Below are positions 1 through 7,671 of a stretch of DNA of 32,978 bases, one piece after another (the first letter of the stretch is position 1; each line of letters begins with the position of its first letter). Below the pieces are notes generated by a model. It searched no databases, was not told the origin of the DNA, and worked only from the letters and a program-made list of their open reading frames with translations. The stretch covers positions 1-32,978 of the forward strand of contig JACQDX010000014.1 of NCBI GenBank assembly GCA_016200895.1, given 5' to 3'. Both the position numbers and the translations under genes were made by a program. The DNA comes from Burkholderiales bacterium. Lineage in GTDB: Bacteria; Pseudomonadota; Gammaproteobacteria; Burkholderiales; Burkholderiaceae_D.

Positions 1-405
1 CCCGTACAACAATCCCCGACCATCAGCGTCAAATCTGAAGTCAGGCCAGAATCGAATGTGATCCCCAAAGCCGTGGCAGCACCCTCACCGGTCGCAGACA
101 CCAAAGCAACAGGCCCATCGATTGTGCCTGGTGTGATCGACTTCAACGTCGGTGGTTGCAAACCGGAATATCCGCGAGCCTCCTTGCGTAATGAAGAAAC
201 CGGTACCGTCGTCCTGTCAGTCCTGATTGGTGCCGATGGCTCCGTCTCCGACGTCAAGATCGACAAATCCAGTGGCTTCCGTGGTCTCGACAACGCGGTG
301 AAGGCCCAATTGATGTCAGGTTCCTGCAAAAACAAACCAGGTACCGTTGACGGCAAACCACAGCAGACCTGGGCCAAAGTCCAGTATGTTTGGAAGTTGG
401 AGTAG
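1..405 (+). CDS. tonB: TonB C-terminal domain protein (5' end outside window)
   Basis: The reading frame is open from base 1 with no start inside the window, so this is the C-terminal part of a longer protein. After a Pro/Ala/Val-rich linker, the last ~80 residues have TonB C-terminal character: YPRASLRNEETGTVVL, then GADGSVSDVKI, then a C-terminal VQYVWKLE strand. TonB spans the periplasm and passes proton-motive energy from ExbB/ExbD to outer-membrane TonB-dependent receptors. exbB and two exbD genes follow on the same strand, which supports the call. Two cysteines (GGCKPEYP and GSCKNKPG) may form a disulfide, as in other TonB/TolA-type domains; this is inference. The GTG at 58 is an internal codon and not a credible start. 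Confidence 0.88.
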   Translation, partial: PVQQSPTISVKSEVRPESNVIPKAVAAPSPVADTKATGPSIVPGVIDFNVGGCKPEYPRASLRNEETGTVVLSVLIGADGSVSDVKIDKSSGFRGLDNAVKAQLMSGSCKNKPGTVDGKPQQTWAKVQYVWKLE

Positions 406-425
406 TACTGAAGAGACCCAGGCAA

Positions 426-450
426 GAGCAGTTCAGTTATCTGACTGCTC
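426..450. other. Stem-loop between tonB and exbB
   Basis: GAGCAG and TCAG on the left pair with CTGA and CTGCTC on the right around a TTAT loop, with a single bulged T. No T-run follows, so it is not a classical Rho-independent terminator. It lies 20 bases after the tonB stop and could be an intercistronic processing or attenuation hairpin. Confidence 0.55.
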
Positions 451-565
451 TACCCAAGAAAAGTAAGTCGCAACAAGATTAGTAACAAGTAACACACAAA
501 CCAAGTCGTACATAAAAACAGTAGTCAGCAATACCAACCTTATTTTGTTAAAAGGAAGCACCTCA

Positions 566-1294
566 ATGAAAACCCGTTTCTCCGCATTCCTGGCTGCAAC
601 ACTCCTGGCTTTGACAGCCGCCGTTGCCGTCGCCCCTGTTTCCGCACAGGAAACCGGTGACTTCGTTGCCAAAGGCACCCTCATCATCATGGTCATCATG
701 TCCATGGGCAGCTGGTACATCCTCATCACCAAAATCATTGATCAAGTCAAACTGTCCGGTCAAGCCTCTGATGCTCGCTCCAAATTCTGGAAAGCAGCCT
801 CCGTACAAGCCGGTGCCGCTTCCCTCAAAGAAGGCAGCCCATTCCGCTTCATCGCTGACTCTGGCATCAAAGCCACAGAACACCATGAAGGCGCTTTGCT
901 CGAACAAATCGATCTGAACACCTGGGTGTCCATGTCCATCCAGCGCGCTGTTGACAAAGTTCAAAGCCGTTTGCAAGACGGCCTGGCTTTCCTGGCGACT
1001 GTTGGTTCCACAGCACCGTTCGTTGGTCTGTTCGGTACCGTATGGGGTATCTACCATGCGCTGACAGCGATTGGTATGTCCGGTCAGGCGTCGATCGACA
1101 AAGTAGCCGGTCCGGTTGGTGAAGCGCTGATCATGACCGCAATTGGTCTGGCTGTCGCTGTTCCTGCTGTTCTGGGTTACAACTTCCTGGTACGCCGCAA
1201 CAAGAGCGCCATGGAAGATGTCCGTGCTTTCTCCGCTGACCTGCACTCCGTAGTCCTGTCCGGTAATATGGGCAAGACAGCAGTAAAGAAATAA
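566..1294 (+). CDS. exbB: ExbB-type proton channel subunit (MotA/TolQ/ExbB family)
   Basis: Inner-membrane subunit of the ExbB-ExbD proton channel that energises TonB. The ATG at 566 is preferred over the upstream in-frame TTG at 545 because AAAGGAAG (551-558) sits at ribosome-binding distance. The 242-residue product begins with a hydrophobic signal-like stretch ending in VSAQ (residues 1-28), as in long ExbB forms, followed by membrane segments near 37-58, 143-165 and 186-208. The segment STAPFVGLFGTVWGIYHAL (148-166) is the family signature between the second and third helices. It lies between tonB and the exbD genes. A GC-rich hairpin lies between it and the damaged exbD. Confidence 0.93.
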   Translation: MKTRFSAFLAATLLALTAAVAVAPVSAQETGDFVAKGTLIIMVIMSMGSWYILITKIIDQVKLSGQASDARSKFWKAASVQAGAASLKEGSPFRFIADSGIKATEHHEGALLEQIDLNTWVSMSIQRAVDKVQSRLQDGLAFLATVGSTAPFVGLFGTVWGIYHALTAIGMSGQASIDKVAGPVGEALIMTAIGLAVAVPAVLGYNFLVRRNKSAMEDVRAFSADLHSVVLSGNMGKTAVKK

Positions 1295-1319
1295 TTAGCA
1301 GTCACTGATTAACATACGG

Positions 1320-1340
1320 AGGCCCCTGAGCTTAGGGGTC
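1320..1340 (+). other. Stem-loop between exbB and the first exbD
   Basis: GGCCCCT pairs with AGGGGTC (one G-T pair) around GAGCTT, followed by TTT. It is a short intercistronic hairpin with only a weak T tract, and may trim or attenuate the message between exbB and the exbD genes. Confidence 0.45.
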
Positions 1341-1373
1341 TTTGGTATTCGGTAACACGAAAGAGAACACATT

Positions 1374-1758
1374 ATGGCAATGGCAATTGGCAATGATGGA
1401 GATGGTGAAGACGAAGTCAACAGCACCATCAACACCACCCCGCTGGTCGACGTCATGCTGGTTTTGCTGATCATCTTCCTGATCACCACCCCTTTACAAA
1501 ACCAAACCGGAAAACATCACCCTGTCGGTGAACAAGGATGGTGACCTGTACTGGAACGGCAGCATGAAACCGCTGGGCAGCACGGATGCCTTGTTTGAAA
1601 AGCTCAAGGTAGAAGCAGTCAAGATCCCGCAACCGGAGTTGCATATCCGGGGTGACCAGAATACCCGCTACGAGTTTATTGGCAAAAGTATCCTGACGGC
1701 ACAACGTGCCGGTATCGCCAAGGTCGGCTTCGTGATTGAACCGCCTCCACGGAACTAG
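1374..1758 (+). pseudogene. exbD: exbD, first copy, broken by an internal deletion and frameshift
   Basis: The ATG at 1374 opens a good ExbD N-terminus: acidic head, TTPLVDVMLVLLIIFLITTP with the membrane aspartate D26, then a wrong-frame tail that stops at 1542-1544 (56 residues). The rest of the protein is present in the next frame from about 1495 to 1758: KTKPENITLSVNKDGDLYWNG through QRAGIAKVGFVIEPPP. Family members normally carry about 18 more residues between the TM helix (ITTP) and KPENIT, typically VV...LP...Q. The simplest reading is a deletion of 3n+2 bases (about 53) near 1491-1500, removing the start of the periplasmic linker and shifting the frame. As read, the product has lost its periplasmic domain. 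The intact second exbD downstream could compensate. A misassembly remains possible. Confidence 0.82.
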
Positions 1759-1776
1759 TGTTTTGAATGACTAAAC

Positions 1777-1880
1777 AGGGTTGGCGAAAAATTGTCCTGA
1801 CAAGGCGTAGCGACGAAGACAGTGCGAATAGCACGGCGAGGAGCTACAACGCAGTCAGGGCGATTTTCTTGCCAGCCCCT
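1777..1880. repeat. Long imperfect palindrome (REP/MITE-like intergenic element)
   Basis: The space between the two exbD genes is almost entirely one imperfect inverted repeat. The outer arms AGGGTTGGC...AAAAAT...CCTGAC and GTCAGG...ATTTTCTTGCCAGCCCCT pair. Inner arms GGCGTAGC and GCTACAACGC pair, and a central GTGC-GAATA-GCAC hairpin closes the structure. It has no coding potential, ends just before the ribosome-binding site of the second exbD, and has the form of a dispersed intergenic repeat that can fold into a cruciform or a long RNA hairpin. I saw no second copy in this window. Confidence 0.65.
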
Positions 1881-1894
1881 AAAAAGGAAGCATT

Positions 1895-2323
1895 ATGGGT
1901 ATGCAAATGGGTTCCGGCGGTGGTTCAGCCGATCCGGAAGTGATGATAGAAATGAACATGACGCCCTTGATTGACGTCATGCTGGTATTGATCATCATGT
2001 TGATTATTACCATTCCTATTCAGAATCATGCAGTGAATCTGAATTTGCCGACAGGTCCGACGCCACCACCACTGGTCGATCCAGTCGTGATCAATGTGGA
2101 TGTGGACTTCGACGGTACAGTATCCTGGAATGGGACTGCAGTAGATCCTAAGCAACTGGAAGCGAAACTGGCGGAAGCCGCTTCAACGGCAAACCAGCCT
2201 GAGATCCATCTGCGTCCGGTCGCTGTTGTGCCTTACAAATCTGTGGCTGCGGTCATGGCGGCGGCGCAGCGTCTTGGCGTGACCAAGATCGGTATGGTTG
2301 GGAACGAGCAGTTCTTGAAATGA
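1895..2323 (+). CDS. exbD: ExbD-type biopolymer transport protein, second copy
   Basis: An intact 142-residue ExbD. A Gly/Met-rich cytoplasmic head is followed by MNMTPLIDVMLVLIIMLII (residues 20-38), with the conserved membrane aspartate at D27, and then by a periplasmic domain ending in AQRLGVTKIGMVGN. A strong ribosome-binding site (AAGGAAG, ending at 1890) precedes the ATG. It forms the proton-conducting complex with ExbB. Paired exbD genes after one exbB are common in gamma- and betaproteobacterial Ton clusters. Because the first exbD is broken here, this copy may carry the whole ExbD function, which is inference. Confidence 0.93.
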   Translation: MGMQMGSGGGSADPEVMIEMNMTPLIDVMLVLIIMLIITIPIQNHAVNLNLPTGPTPPPLVDPVVINVDVDFDGTVSWNGTAVDPKQLEAKLAEAASTANQPEIHLRPVAVVPYKSVAAVMAAAQRLGVTKIGMVGNEQFLK

Positions 2324-2387
2324 TAAAAACGCATTTTATGACGTTTTCGGCGTATCAATGCTGAGTTATTAAGGTATGATAGAAAAT

Positions 2388-2412
2388 TGGCAGGGTTACC
2401 CCTGCCATTTTT
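2388..2412 (+). terminator. Rho-independent terminator after exbD
   Basis: TGGCAGGG and CCCTGCCA form an 8-bp perfect stem with a TTAC loop, followed by TTTTT. It sits 65 bases after the second exbD stop and would end the tonB-exb transcript before the TPR gene. Confidence 0.8.
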
Positions 2413-2492
2413 CATATTCGCGGGTTGGGCTTTGCGTATTTCTAAGCTGCAATCCCAAGGTTTATTAAATTTATTGATTGAGAGATCAACAT

Positions 2493-3746
2493 ATGAAGCA
2501 ACTTCGCTTGTCTCGTATTGCTGTATTGTTTGCAGCTATTGGCTTTGCAGCCGCTCCGGAATTAACAAATATCGCAGCAAATCAAGCTTATGCCCAAGAG
2601 TCTATGCGCCCAGAGATTGGCCGCATAGTACAAGCTGCTGGTGAGTTGTACAAAGCCAAAAAATTCAGAGAGGCGCTGTCCAAGATTCATGAAGCTGACA
2701 GTGTCGGCGGCAAAACAGTCAATGAAAACTTCACGATAGAGCGCATGCGTTTGTCCATCGCTTCTGCTGCTGGCGACAATGACACTGTGATCCGTTCAGC
2801 TGAAACCATCGTTTCTGCGAATAAACTGGGTGGTAAAGAGCAGTTGCAAATGATACAGGTGCTGGCGAATGCCTATTTCAAGGCAGGTAACTACGGCAAA
2901 GCTGCACAGTGGTATAACCGTTATTATGCTGACGGTGGCACCGATTCCTCTTTGCGTCCTTATTTGATACAGGCGATGTCCCAAAGTGGTGACAGTGCCA
3001 AAGCGATGAAGGAAATTAACGCAGAGTTGGCAGCAGATGAAAAAGCAGGTCGCACACCGAGCCTGACCAATCTCGAATATCAGTCCAATGATGCTTTGAA
3101 GCGTAAAGACATTGCAACTTATTCCAGTGCGCTGGAAAAGATGGTGGCTTACCATGGTAAAAAAGAATACTGGGTTAATCTGTTGAATAACATCGAGAGA
3201 AAACCAGGTTATTCTGATCGTTTGAAACTGGACTTGATGCGTTTGAAGCTGGCTCTGGGTCAAATCACCAAGAGCGCTGATTACATGGACATGTCTTTGT
3301 TTGCGATTCAGGCTGGCTATCCGGCAGAAGCAACCAAGATCATTAACGCTGGCTACAAGGCTGGCGCATTGGGCGAGGGTAAAGATGCTGACCGTCATAA
3401 ACGTTTGCGCGACATGGCAAATAAAACCCAGGCTGACACTACCAAGGGTCTGGCAGCGAGTGAGGCAGAAGCCAAGGCTGCCAAGGATGGTAATGGTCTG
3501 GTCACCATCGGCTATGGTTATGTGACTGCCGGTAATTTCGACAAAGGCATTGCCATGATAGAAGAGGGCATTGCCAAAGGTGGCCTCAAGCAAGAAGAAG
3601 ATGCCAAATTGCACCTCGGCGTTGCACAACTTCAGGCAGGCAAGAAAGCCAATGCGATCAAAACTTTGAAAACAGTTCGTGGCACTGACGGCTCAGCTGA
3701 TCTGGCACGTTACTGGATTATTTATGCAAATCAATCTGGTAAATAA
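2493..3746 (+). CDS. Secreted tetratricopeptide-repeat protein
   Basis: A 417-residue protein with a signal peptide (basic MKQLRLSR start, hydrophobic core, probable cleavage at AYA-Q, residues 32-35). The mature part is alpha-helical with several TPR-like pairs: LYKAKKFREALSKIHEAD, NAYFKAGNYGKAAQWYNR, YVTAGNFDKGIAMIEEGI and LGVAQLQAGKKANAIKTLK. The ATG at 2493 is chosen over the TTG at 2478 because it gives a clean signal peptide; GAGAGA upstream is a modest ribosome-binding site. It follows the exb cluster but is separated from it by a terminator. It probably acts as a periplasmic scaffold linked to the Ton machinery; the position suggests this and the sequence does not prove it. Confidence 0.85.
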   Translation: MKQLRLSRIAVLFAAIGFAAAPELTNIAANQAYAQESMRPEIGRIVQAAGELYKAKKFREALSKIHEADSVGGKTVNENFTIERMRLSIASAAGDNDTVIRSAETIVSANKLGGKEQLQMIQVLANAYFKAGNYGKAAQWYNRYYADGGTDSSLRPYLIQAMSQSGDSAKAMKEINAELAADEKAGRTPSLTNLEYQSNDALKRKDIATYSSALEKMVAYHGKKEYWVNLLNNIERKPGYSDRLKLDLMRLKLALGQITKSADYMDMSLFAIQAGYPAEATKIINAGYKAGALGEGKDADRHKRLRDMANKTQADTTKGLAASEAEAKAAKDGNGLVTIGYGYVTAGNFDKGIAMIEEGIAKGGLKQEEDAKLHLGVAQLQAGKKANAIKTLKTVRGTDGSADLARYWIIYANQSGK

Positions 3747-3783
3747 TTGAAGTAGTTTGAATGAAATAGTTTGAGGCAAAAAG

Positions 3784-3820
3784 CAAGGGCGCAATCTTTA
3801 CGATGCGCCCTTGTTTTTTT
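3784..3820. terminator. Bidirectional Rho-independent terminator
   Basis: CAAGGGCGCA pairs with TGCGCCCTTG, followed on the plus strand by seven T. On the minus strand the A-run at 3778-3782 supplies a T tract. It separates the convergent TPR gene and diguanylate cyclase gene. Confidence 0.85.
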
Positions 3821-3841
3821 GTTCGGGTTACCAGGAGGATG

Positions 3842-4846
3842 TTAACTTGCGACTTGATTGCGTCCGTTATCTTTGGCGCGATACAAGGCGGCGTCAGCAC
3901 CGCTGATGAGATCATTGCTATCTTGGTCTGTGCTTAAAGTTGCCACTCCAAATGAGCCTGTGATATGCGGCAGCGGTTTTTGGCGGTCGACAAATACCTT
4001 GGTTTTAGCTAGCCGGTTGCACAATCTTTGTGCTACTCCCAGGGCAGATTTGTGATTGGCACCAGGCAGTATAACCATCATTTCTTCACCCCCGTAGCGC
4101 GCTGCAAAGTCACTGGGGCGCAAACCTGCATTTAATACTTTTGCCGCGGTTTGCAATGCATCGTCACCCAGTAAGTGCCCATGTTCATCATTAAAGCGCT
4201 TGAAGTGATCCAGATCGACCATGATGATGCTCAGGGCTGCGCCGGTAGCGTGGGCATGCTGCACCATGCCAGGCAATTGCGCGTTCAGCCAGGCGCGATT
4301 ATGCAAGCCTGTCAAGCCATCCACCATCGAAAGCTGGCGATAAAACTCACCCACTTTTTGGCGGCTGCGGATTTGTGCATTGGCTGCACGTATGCGGAAA
4401 GATAAAAGCTGTAAGAGGTTGCGGGCCACGCCATTTGATTCGTCTACCAGACGCCACAAGGTTTCTGCTTCTATCAACAATAATTCGCTTTCGCTGATGG
4501 CGGAGATGGTGGCGGAATGAATTTCTTCATCAAGAACCGAGATTTCGCCCACGCATTCACCTGGCAGATACTGAGTGATGGTATTTTCCAGCTGATTGCT
4601 TTCTTCGGTCACACGACTGACACCCAAAGCACCTTTCAGGACGATAAACAGTTTCGCCCCGGAGCTGTTGGCATCCAGAACAACCTGCCCGGTATAGGCT
4701 TTCACCACCAGGCAGTCCTTGATGATATCGGCGATGAGTTTTCTATTGTCCTCAGTAATGTCGCGAAATAGGTGGATATCTTCGATACGATAATCCGTTT
4801 CCCTGAAAAGCATGAGTCGTTCCAAAATCGTTTTATCCAGATACAT
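3842..4846 (-). CDS. Diguanylate cyclase with N-terminal cyclic-nucleotide-binding domain
   Basis: A 334-residue cytoplasmic protein. Residues ~26-140 form a cNMP-binding (CRP-like) fold with the phosphate-binding-cassette-like stretch YLPGECVGEISVLDEE (93-108). After a short helix, residues ~170-334 are a GGDEF domain that makes c-di-GMP from two GTP. The active-site signature is GGEEM (252-256), with the metal-binding region VDLDHFKRFND (210-220). RPSD (243-246) lies five residues upstream and matches the product-inhibition I-site, so the enzyme should be active and feedback-controlled. It is the last gene of a three-gene operon, 18 bases after the HDOD stop. The upstream ATG has a poor ribosome-binding site; the next in-frame ATG (MLFRETD, near 4812) has GGAA ahead of it and is an alternative start. 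Confidence 0.9.
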   Translation of the reverse strand: MYLDKTILERLMLFRETDYRIEDIHLFRDITEDNRKLIADIIKDCLVVKAYTGQVVLDANSSGAKLFIVLKGALGVSRVTEESNQLENTITQYLPGECVGEISVLDEEIHSATISAISESELLLIEAETLWRLVDESNGVARNLLQLLSFRIRAANAQIRSRQKVGEFYRQLSMVDGLTGLHNRAWLNAQLPGMVQHAHATGAALSIIMVDLDHFKRFNDEHGHLLGDDALQTAAKVLNAGLRPSDFAARYGGEEMMVILPGANHKSALGVAQRLCNRLAKTKVFVDRQKPLPHITGSFGVATLSTDQDSNDLISGADAALYRAKDNGRNQVAS

Positions 4847-4864
4847 GAGGCAAAAATAAGAATG

Positions 4865-5719
4865 TCAAAGTACGATCTGATTCATGGCATCGAAACGCAT
4901 TTCAGTTTCGCGGAAAATGCTCAGGTAGTCAGCTTCACCAAGCCCTAGCGTATCCCAAGCAGCTTGCGACAGCAAGGGCAGCATATCGTTTTCATCATGT
5001 GCCAGGTCAAGTGCGTGCACAATTGCATTTGCTACATGTACGACGGAGGCAAGAACGTTCAGGTTTTCCAGCTCGGGATGATGATGCCCGCGTATGGCAT
5101 CACTCACGGCTTCAGAAAAATTCCAGTGCGTTGCCAGTGCCAGACCCGCATCGACGTGGTCGACATGCAGGATGCTGCGTTCAGCTTCGATTAAAAGACA
5201 GTCTGCATTGTGCTGATAGCGCAAGACCTGATCATAATTTGCAGGGTAAGAAGTTACCAGTACCAGTTTGCCTATGTCATGCAATAAGCCCGCAGTGAAA
5301 GCAAAATCATGCTTCATATGCAGCGCGCGTGAAATCAGCTCGGCACAGATTGCTGTCGCGACACTGTGGCGCCAGAATGCCTTGAAATCAAAAGCAGGAC
5401 AATTCGCTGTAGGAAATTTGTTTGACAAGGTCGTCATGCGTATCAGGTTTTTCACATTCTTGACACCCAGCATGGCGGTTGCCTGCTGCAAGGTCACGAC
5501 CTTGGAATTGTTGCCATAATAGGATGAGTTGGCCAATCTTAACAATTTCGCAGTGACTGACTGATCCAGCGCGATTTTTTCAGTCACCATATCCAGGCTG
5601 CTTTCTTCATCGTCAAGATTTTGCAGCATTTCCATGGCAACTTCGGGCAAGGTAGGCAGATCCTTGATTTTTTTGACGATGTCTTCCAACTGCACCTTGA
5701 ATTCGTTGGTATCCGTCAT
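4865..5719 (-). CDS. HDOD-domain signalling protein
   Basis: A 284-residue protein. Almost the whole length is an HDOD domain: KKIKDLPTLPEVAMEML (16-32), LLRLANSSYYG (59-69), AMLGVKNVKNLI (82-93), FWRHSVATAICAELI (115-129) and LLHDIGKLVL (145-154). HDOD proteins are HD-superfamily relatives that usually lack hydrolase activity and act as regulatory or scaffold proteins in stress, motility and c-di-GMP signalling. The start codon overlaps the stop of the upstream gene as ATGA, so the two are translationally coupled, and the cyclase follows directly. The trio therefore probably forms one signalling unit. Confidence 0.88.
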   Translation of the reverse strand: MTDTNEFKVQLEDIVKKIKDLPTLPEVAMEMLQNLDDEESSLDMVTEKIALDQSVTAKLLRLANSSYYGNNSKVVTLQQATAMLGVKNVKNLIRMTTLSNKFPTANCPAFDFKAFWRHSVATAICAELISRALHMKHDFAFTAGLLHDIGKLVLVTSYPANYDQVLRYQHNADCLLIEAERSILHVDHVDAGLALATHWNFSEAVSDAIRGHHHPELENLNVLASVVHVANAIVHALDLAHDENDMLPLLSQAAWDTLGLGEADYLSIFRETEMRFDAMNQIVL

Positions 5720-6036
5720 TTTGCTTCACCTTGACGGTAAAAAATGACATAGGATTTCAAGATGCTGGCAGGCTCAGCATCGCCCACCTGGCGGAAAATT
5801 TTTTCTATACGACTTAACTTTGTCGCAAGGTCCTCAATTTGTTCTTGTTCAGTGCCAGCTTCACTTTCAACCGACAACTGATGTATATCATGCTGCGCAA
5901 TTGCCTGTAGCATGCGCTCAGTCAAGGTGGTACCGGCTGGTAGTAATACATGGCCAACCTTATCGAGCAAATCATCGGCCAACACTGTTCCCGGAGTGAC
6001 CTTGGAAAGTGGCATATAGTGGTAATGTCTGTTCAT
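5716..6036 (-). CDS. Small protein resembling the N-terminal segment of HD-GYP proteins
   Basis: A 106-residue cytoplasmic protein. The stretch MPLSKVTPGTVLADDLLDKV followed by GHVLLPAGTTLTERML closely resembles the module found just ahead of HD-GYP phosphodiesterase domains, but no HD-GYP domain follows. The C-terminal half is a charged helix. The ribosome-binding site GAGG lies 7 bases before the ATG. It overlaps the HDOD gene by four bases (ATGA), so it is the first gene of the operon. The free-standing module may partner with HDOD or recruit the cyclase; this is inference. Confidence 0.75.
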   Translation of the reverse strand: MNRHYHYMPLSKVTPGTVLADDLLDKVGHVLLPAGTTLTERMLQAIAQHDIHQLSVESEAGTEQEQIEDLATKLSRIEKIFRQVGDAEPASILKSYVIFYRQGEAK

Positions 6037-6254
6037 GGCGCTGGCCTCGCAGAATGAGCGTGCTGGGTCAATAATTGCGTAAAGCTTCAGTGTAATAAAG
6101 AATTACTTAAAGGAAAGTTGATTTTTATTAAGACAGATAGATCAGAGATGCTTAGTGATGAATATGACAGAATATCAATTGATGTTGAATATACTACATC
6201 TGTCGCAGCGTCTAGTTTGATTCTGTCATTTACTTCAGTTTACTATGCAATATT

Positions 6255-6953
6255 GTGATATTTGTATGTATCTCCATATTCATCTTTATTCAGACTGGAT
6301 TCATCATTAAACAAATCATTCAACATCGCCCACGTCTCTTGTTCACTTTGGGCTTGGGTAGCCTGGCGGCGATTTTTCTGCCTGGGTCAGTGCCTTTGGT
6401 TACTCGCGCACTTTGCGGCTGGAATGTGGCTGTATGGACTTATCTTTTGCTGATGGCCTGGTTAATGATGTGCGCAGATAAGCATACGGTACGCAAGATG
6501 GCGCAGCAGGAGGATGAAAGTGCTGTCGCGGCGCTGGCGTTGATGTCTCTGGCCGCTGCTATCAGCTTGTTGGCAATCATTCATGAATTGTCTGGTTTGG
6601 CTGGTGTCAGTGGTGAGACCAGAGCCATCAAATACTTGTTTGCCACCAGTACTGTATTGGGGTCATGGCTGCTGCTAGGCGTGATTTTTTGCTTTCACTA
6701 CGCCTTGTTATTTTATAGCGCGCCACAAGACAAGCAAGCCTTGCGTTTTCCGGAAAATGAGGATATGCCTGATTTTTGGGATTTTTTGTACTTCTCATTC
6801 ACCATCGCTGTTGCTGCACAAACCTCTGATGTGATGGTGATGAACCGGCAGGCGCGCAAGACCGTACTTGCGCAGTCAGTACTCAGTTTTTTCTTTAATG
6901 TGGCAGTCGTTGGTTTTTCTATTAATATTGCTGCCGGTCTGGTAGGGAACTAG
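6255..6953 (+). CDS. DUF1345-like integral membrane protein
   Basis: A hydrophobic protein of up to 232 residues with about five membrane helices. The segment MPDFWDFLYFSFTIAVAAQTSDV is typical of DUF1345 proteins, whose function is unknown. The start is uncertain: the only standard codon before the conserved QHRPRLLFTLGLG stretch is the GTG at 6255, which has no ribosome-binding site and gives an extra hydrophobic leader unusual for the family. A rarer start nearer 6305 is possible. It is probably monocistronic, with an extended hairpin downstream. Confidence 0.75.
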   Translation: MIFVCISIFIFIQTGFIIKQIIQHRPRLLFTLGLGSLAAIFLPGSVPLVTRALCGWNVAVWTYLLLMAWLMMCADKHTVRKMAQQEDESAVAALALMSLAAAISLLAIIHELSGLAGVSGETRAIKYLFATSTVLGSWLLLGVIFCFHYALLFYSAPQDKQALRFPENEDMPDFWDFLYFSFTIAVAAQTSDVMVMNRQARKTVLAQSVLSFFFNVAVVGFSINIAAGLVGN

Positions 6954-6960
6954 ATAAACG

Positions 6961-7011
6961 AAGAAGCAGCAATGCGTAATCGTAGCTACTTCTTCCGCAG
7001 CTGCTTCTTTT
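6961..7011. terminator. Extended hairpin terminator between convergent genes
   Basis: AAGAAGCAGC pairs with GCTGCTTCTT, and inside it TGCG pairs with CGCA across a two-base bulge. TTTT ends the plus-strand side and a run of A starts the other. It lies between the convergent DUF1345 and His-rich protein genes. Confidence 0.6.
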
Positions 7012-7019
7012 AACATGTC

Positions 7020-7460
7020 CTAACGCCAATGATGACCATGATGGCGTTCGTGTCTTTCTTCACGCCATTCACGATGCCAGCTGTGACGGTCACGCCATGG
7101 GCGTCCATAGTTTTGCTCTACATACACATGTTCCACGTAAGGCCTAGGTGAGCTTAATACTATGGGCACACCACCTATGCGCATGTCGACGTTGACACCA
7201 TAGGGCAGGCGATTACCACTTTGCCAGGCACCGCCATTTGCCCAGTACCAGTTTCGCTGCGCTGGCCCGTAATACACCTGTTGGAACGGGTAATACACGT
7301 AATTGTAGCTGCGTACCACCTGATGTACTGGTGGTGCCGGGTGCCAGCGGTGATCTCTGACATATACATCATGGGCAAATACTGTATTTGCACTGGCAGC
7401 GCAAATTAGCAGGGCTGATAGTGTCGATAAAAGACCTTTGATGAGTTGACTAGCTTTCAT
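7020..7460 (-). CDS. Small secreted His/Tyr/Trp/Arg-rich protein
   Basis: A 146-residue protein. The start at 7460 (MKASQLIKGL) is chosen because GGAAGAG lies just upstream and the product begins with a clean signal peptide ending in VFA-HD. The mature part is rich in aromatic and basic residues (YNYVYYPFQQVYYG, NWYWANGGAW) and ends in a histidine/arginine-rich tail, HERHHGHHWR. Such envelope proteins are common in Betaproteobacteria, without a known function. The tail could bind metal ions, which is inference. Longer upstream extensions of the frame lack a signal peptide and are not favoured. Confidence 0.8.
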   Translation of the reverse strand: MKASQLIKGLLSTLSALLICAASANTVFAHDVYVRDHRWHPAPPVHQVVRSYNYVYYPFQQVYYGPAQRNWYWANGGAWQSGNRLPYGVNVDMRIGGVPIVLSSPRPYVEHVYVEQNYGRPWRDRHSWHREWREERHERHHGHHWR

Positions 7461-7671
7461 GGCATCTCTTCCTTCGTTTTGATGTTCATATAACGCAAAC
7501 CAGAACAATGAGGCTGACAGGGATTTGTATATAGCCATGTAAAACTGCAAGCAGATGTTACAGCGCCGGGTGCATCCATACCGGGCGCTTATGGCGCGCA
7601 ATGAAATTTTCATACTACAGTGCAAGCTTTTCATGATAAAAAGCCTGCACACTTATCCCATATTGAACGTC

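Noticed and set aside
563..1246. Long minus-strand frame opposite exbB
   Set aside because: It is antisense to a clear exbB; the composition mirrors exbB codons and it has no family motif.
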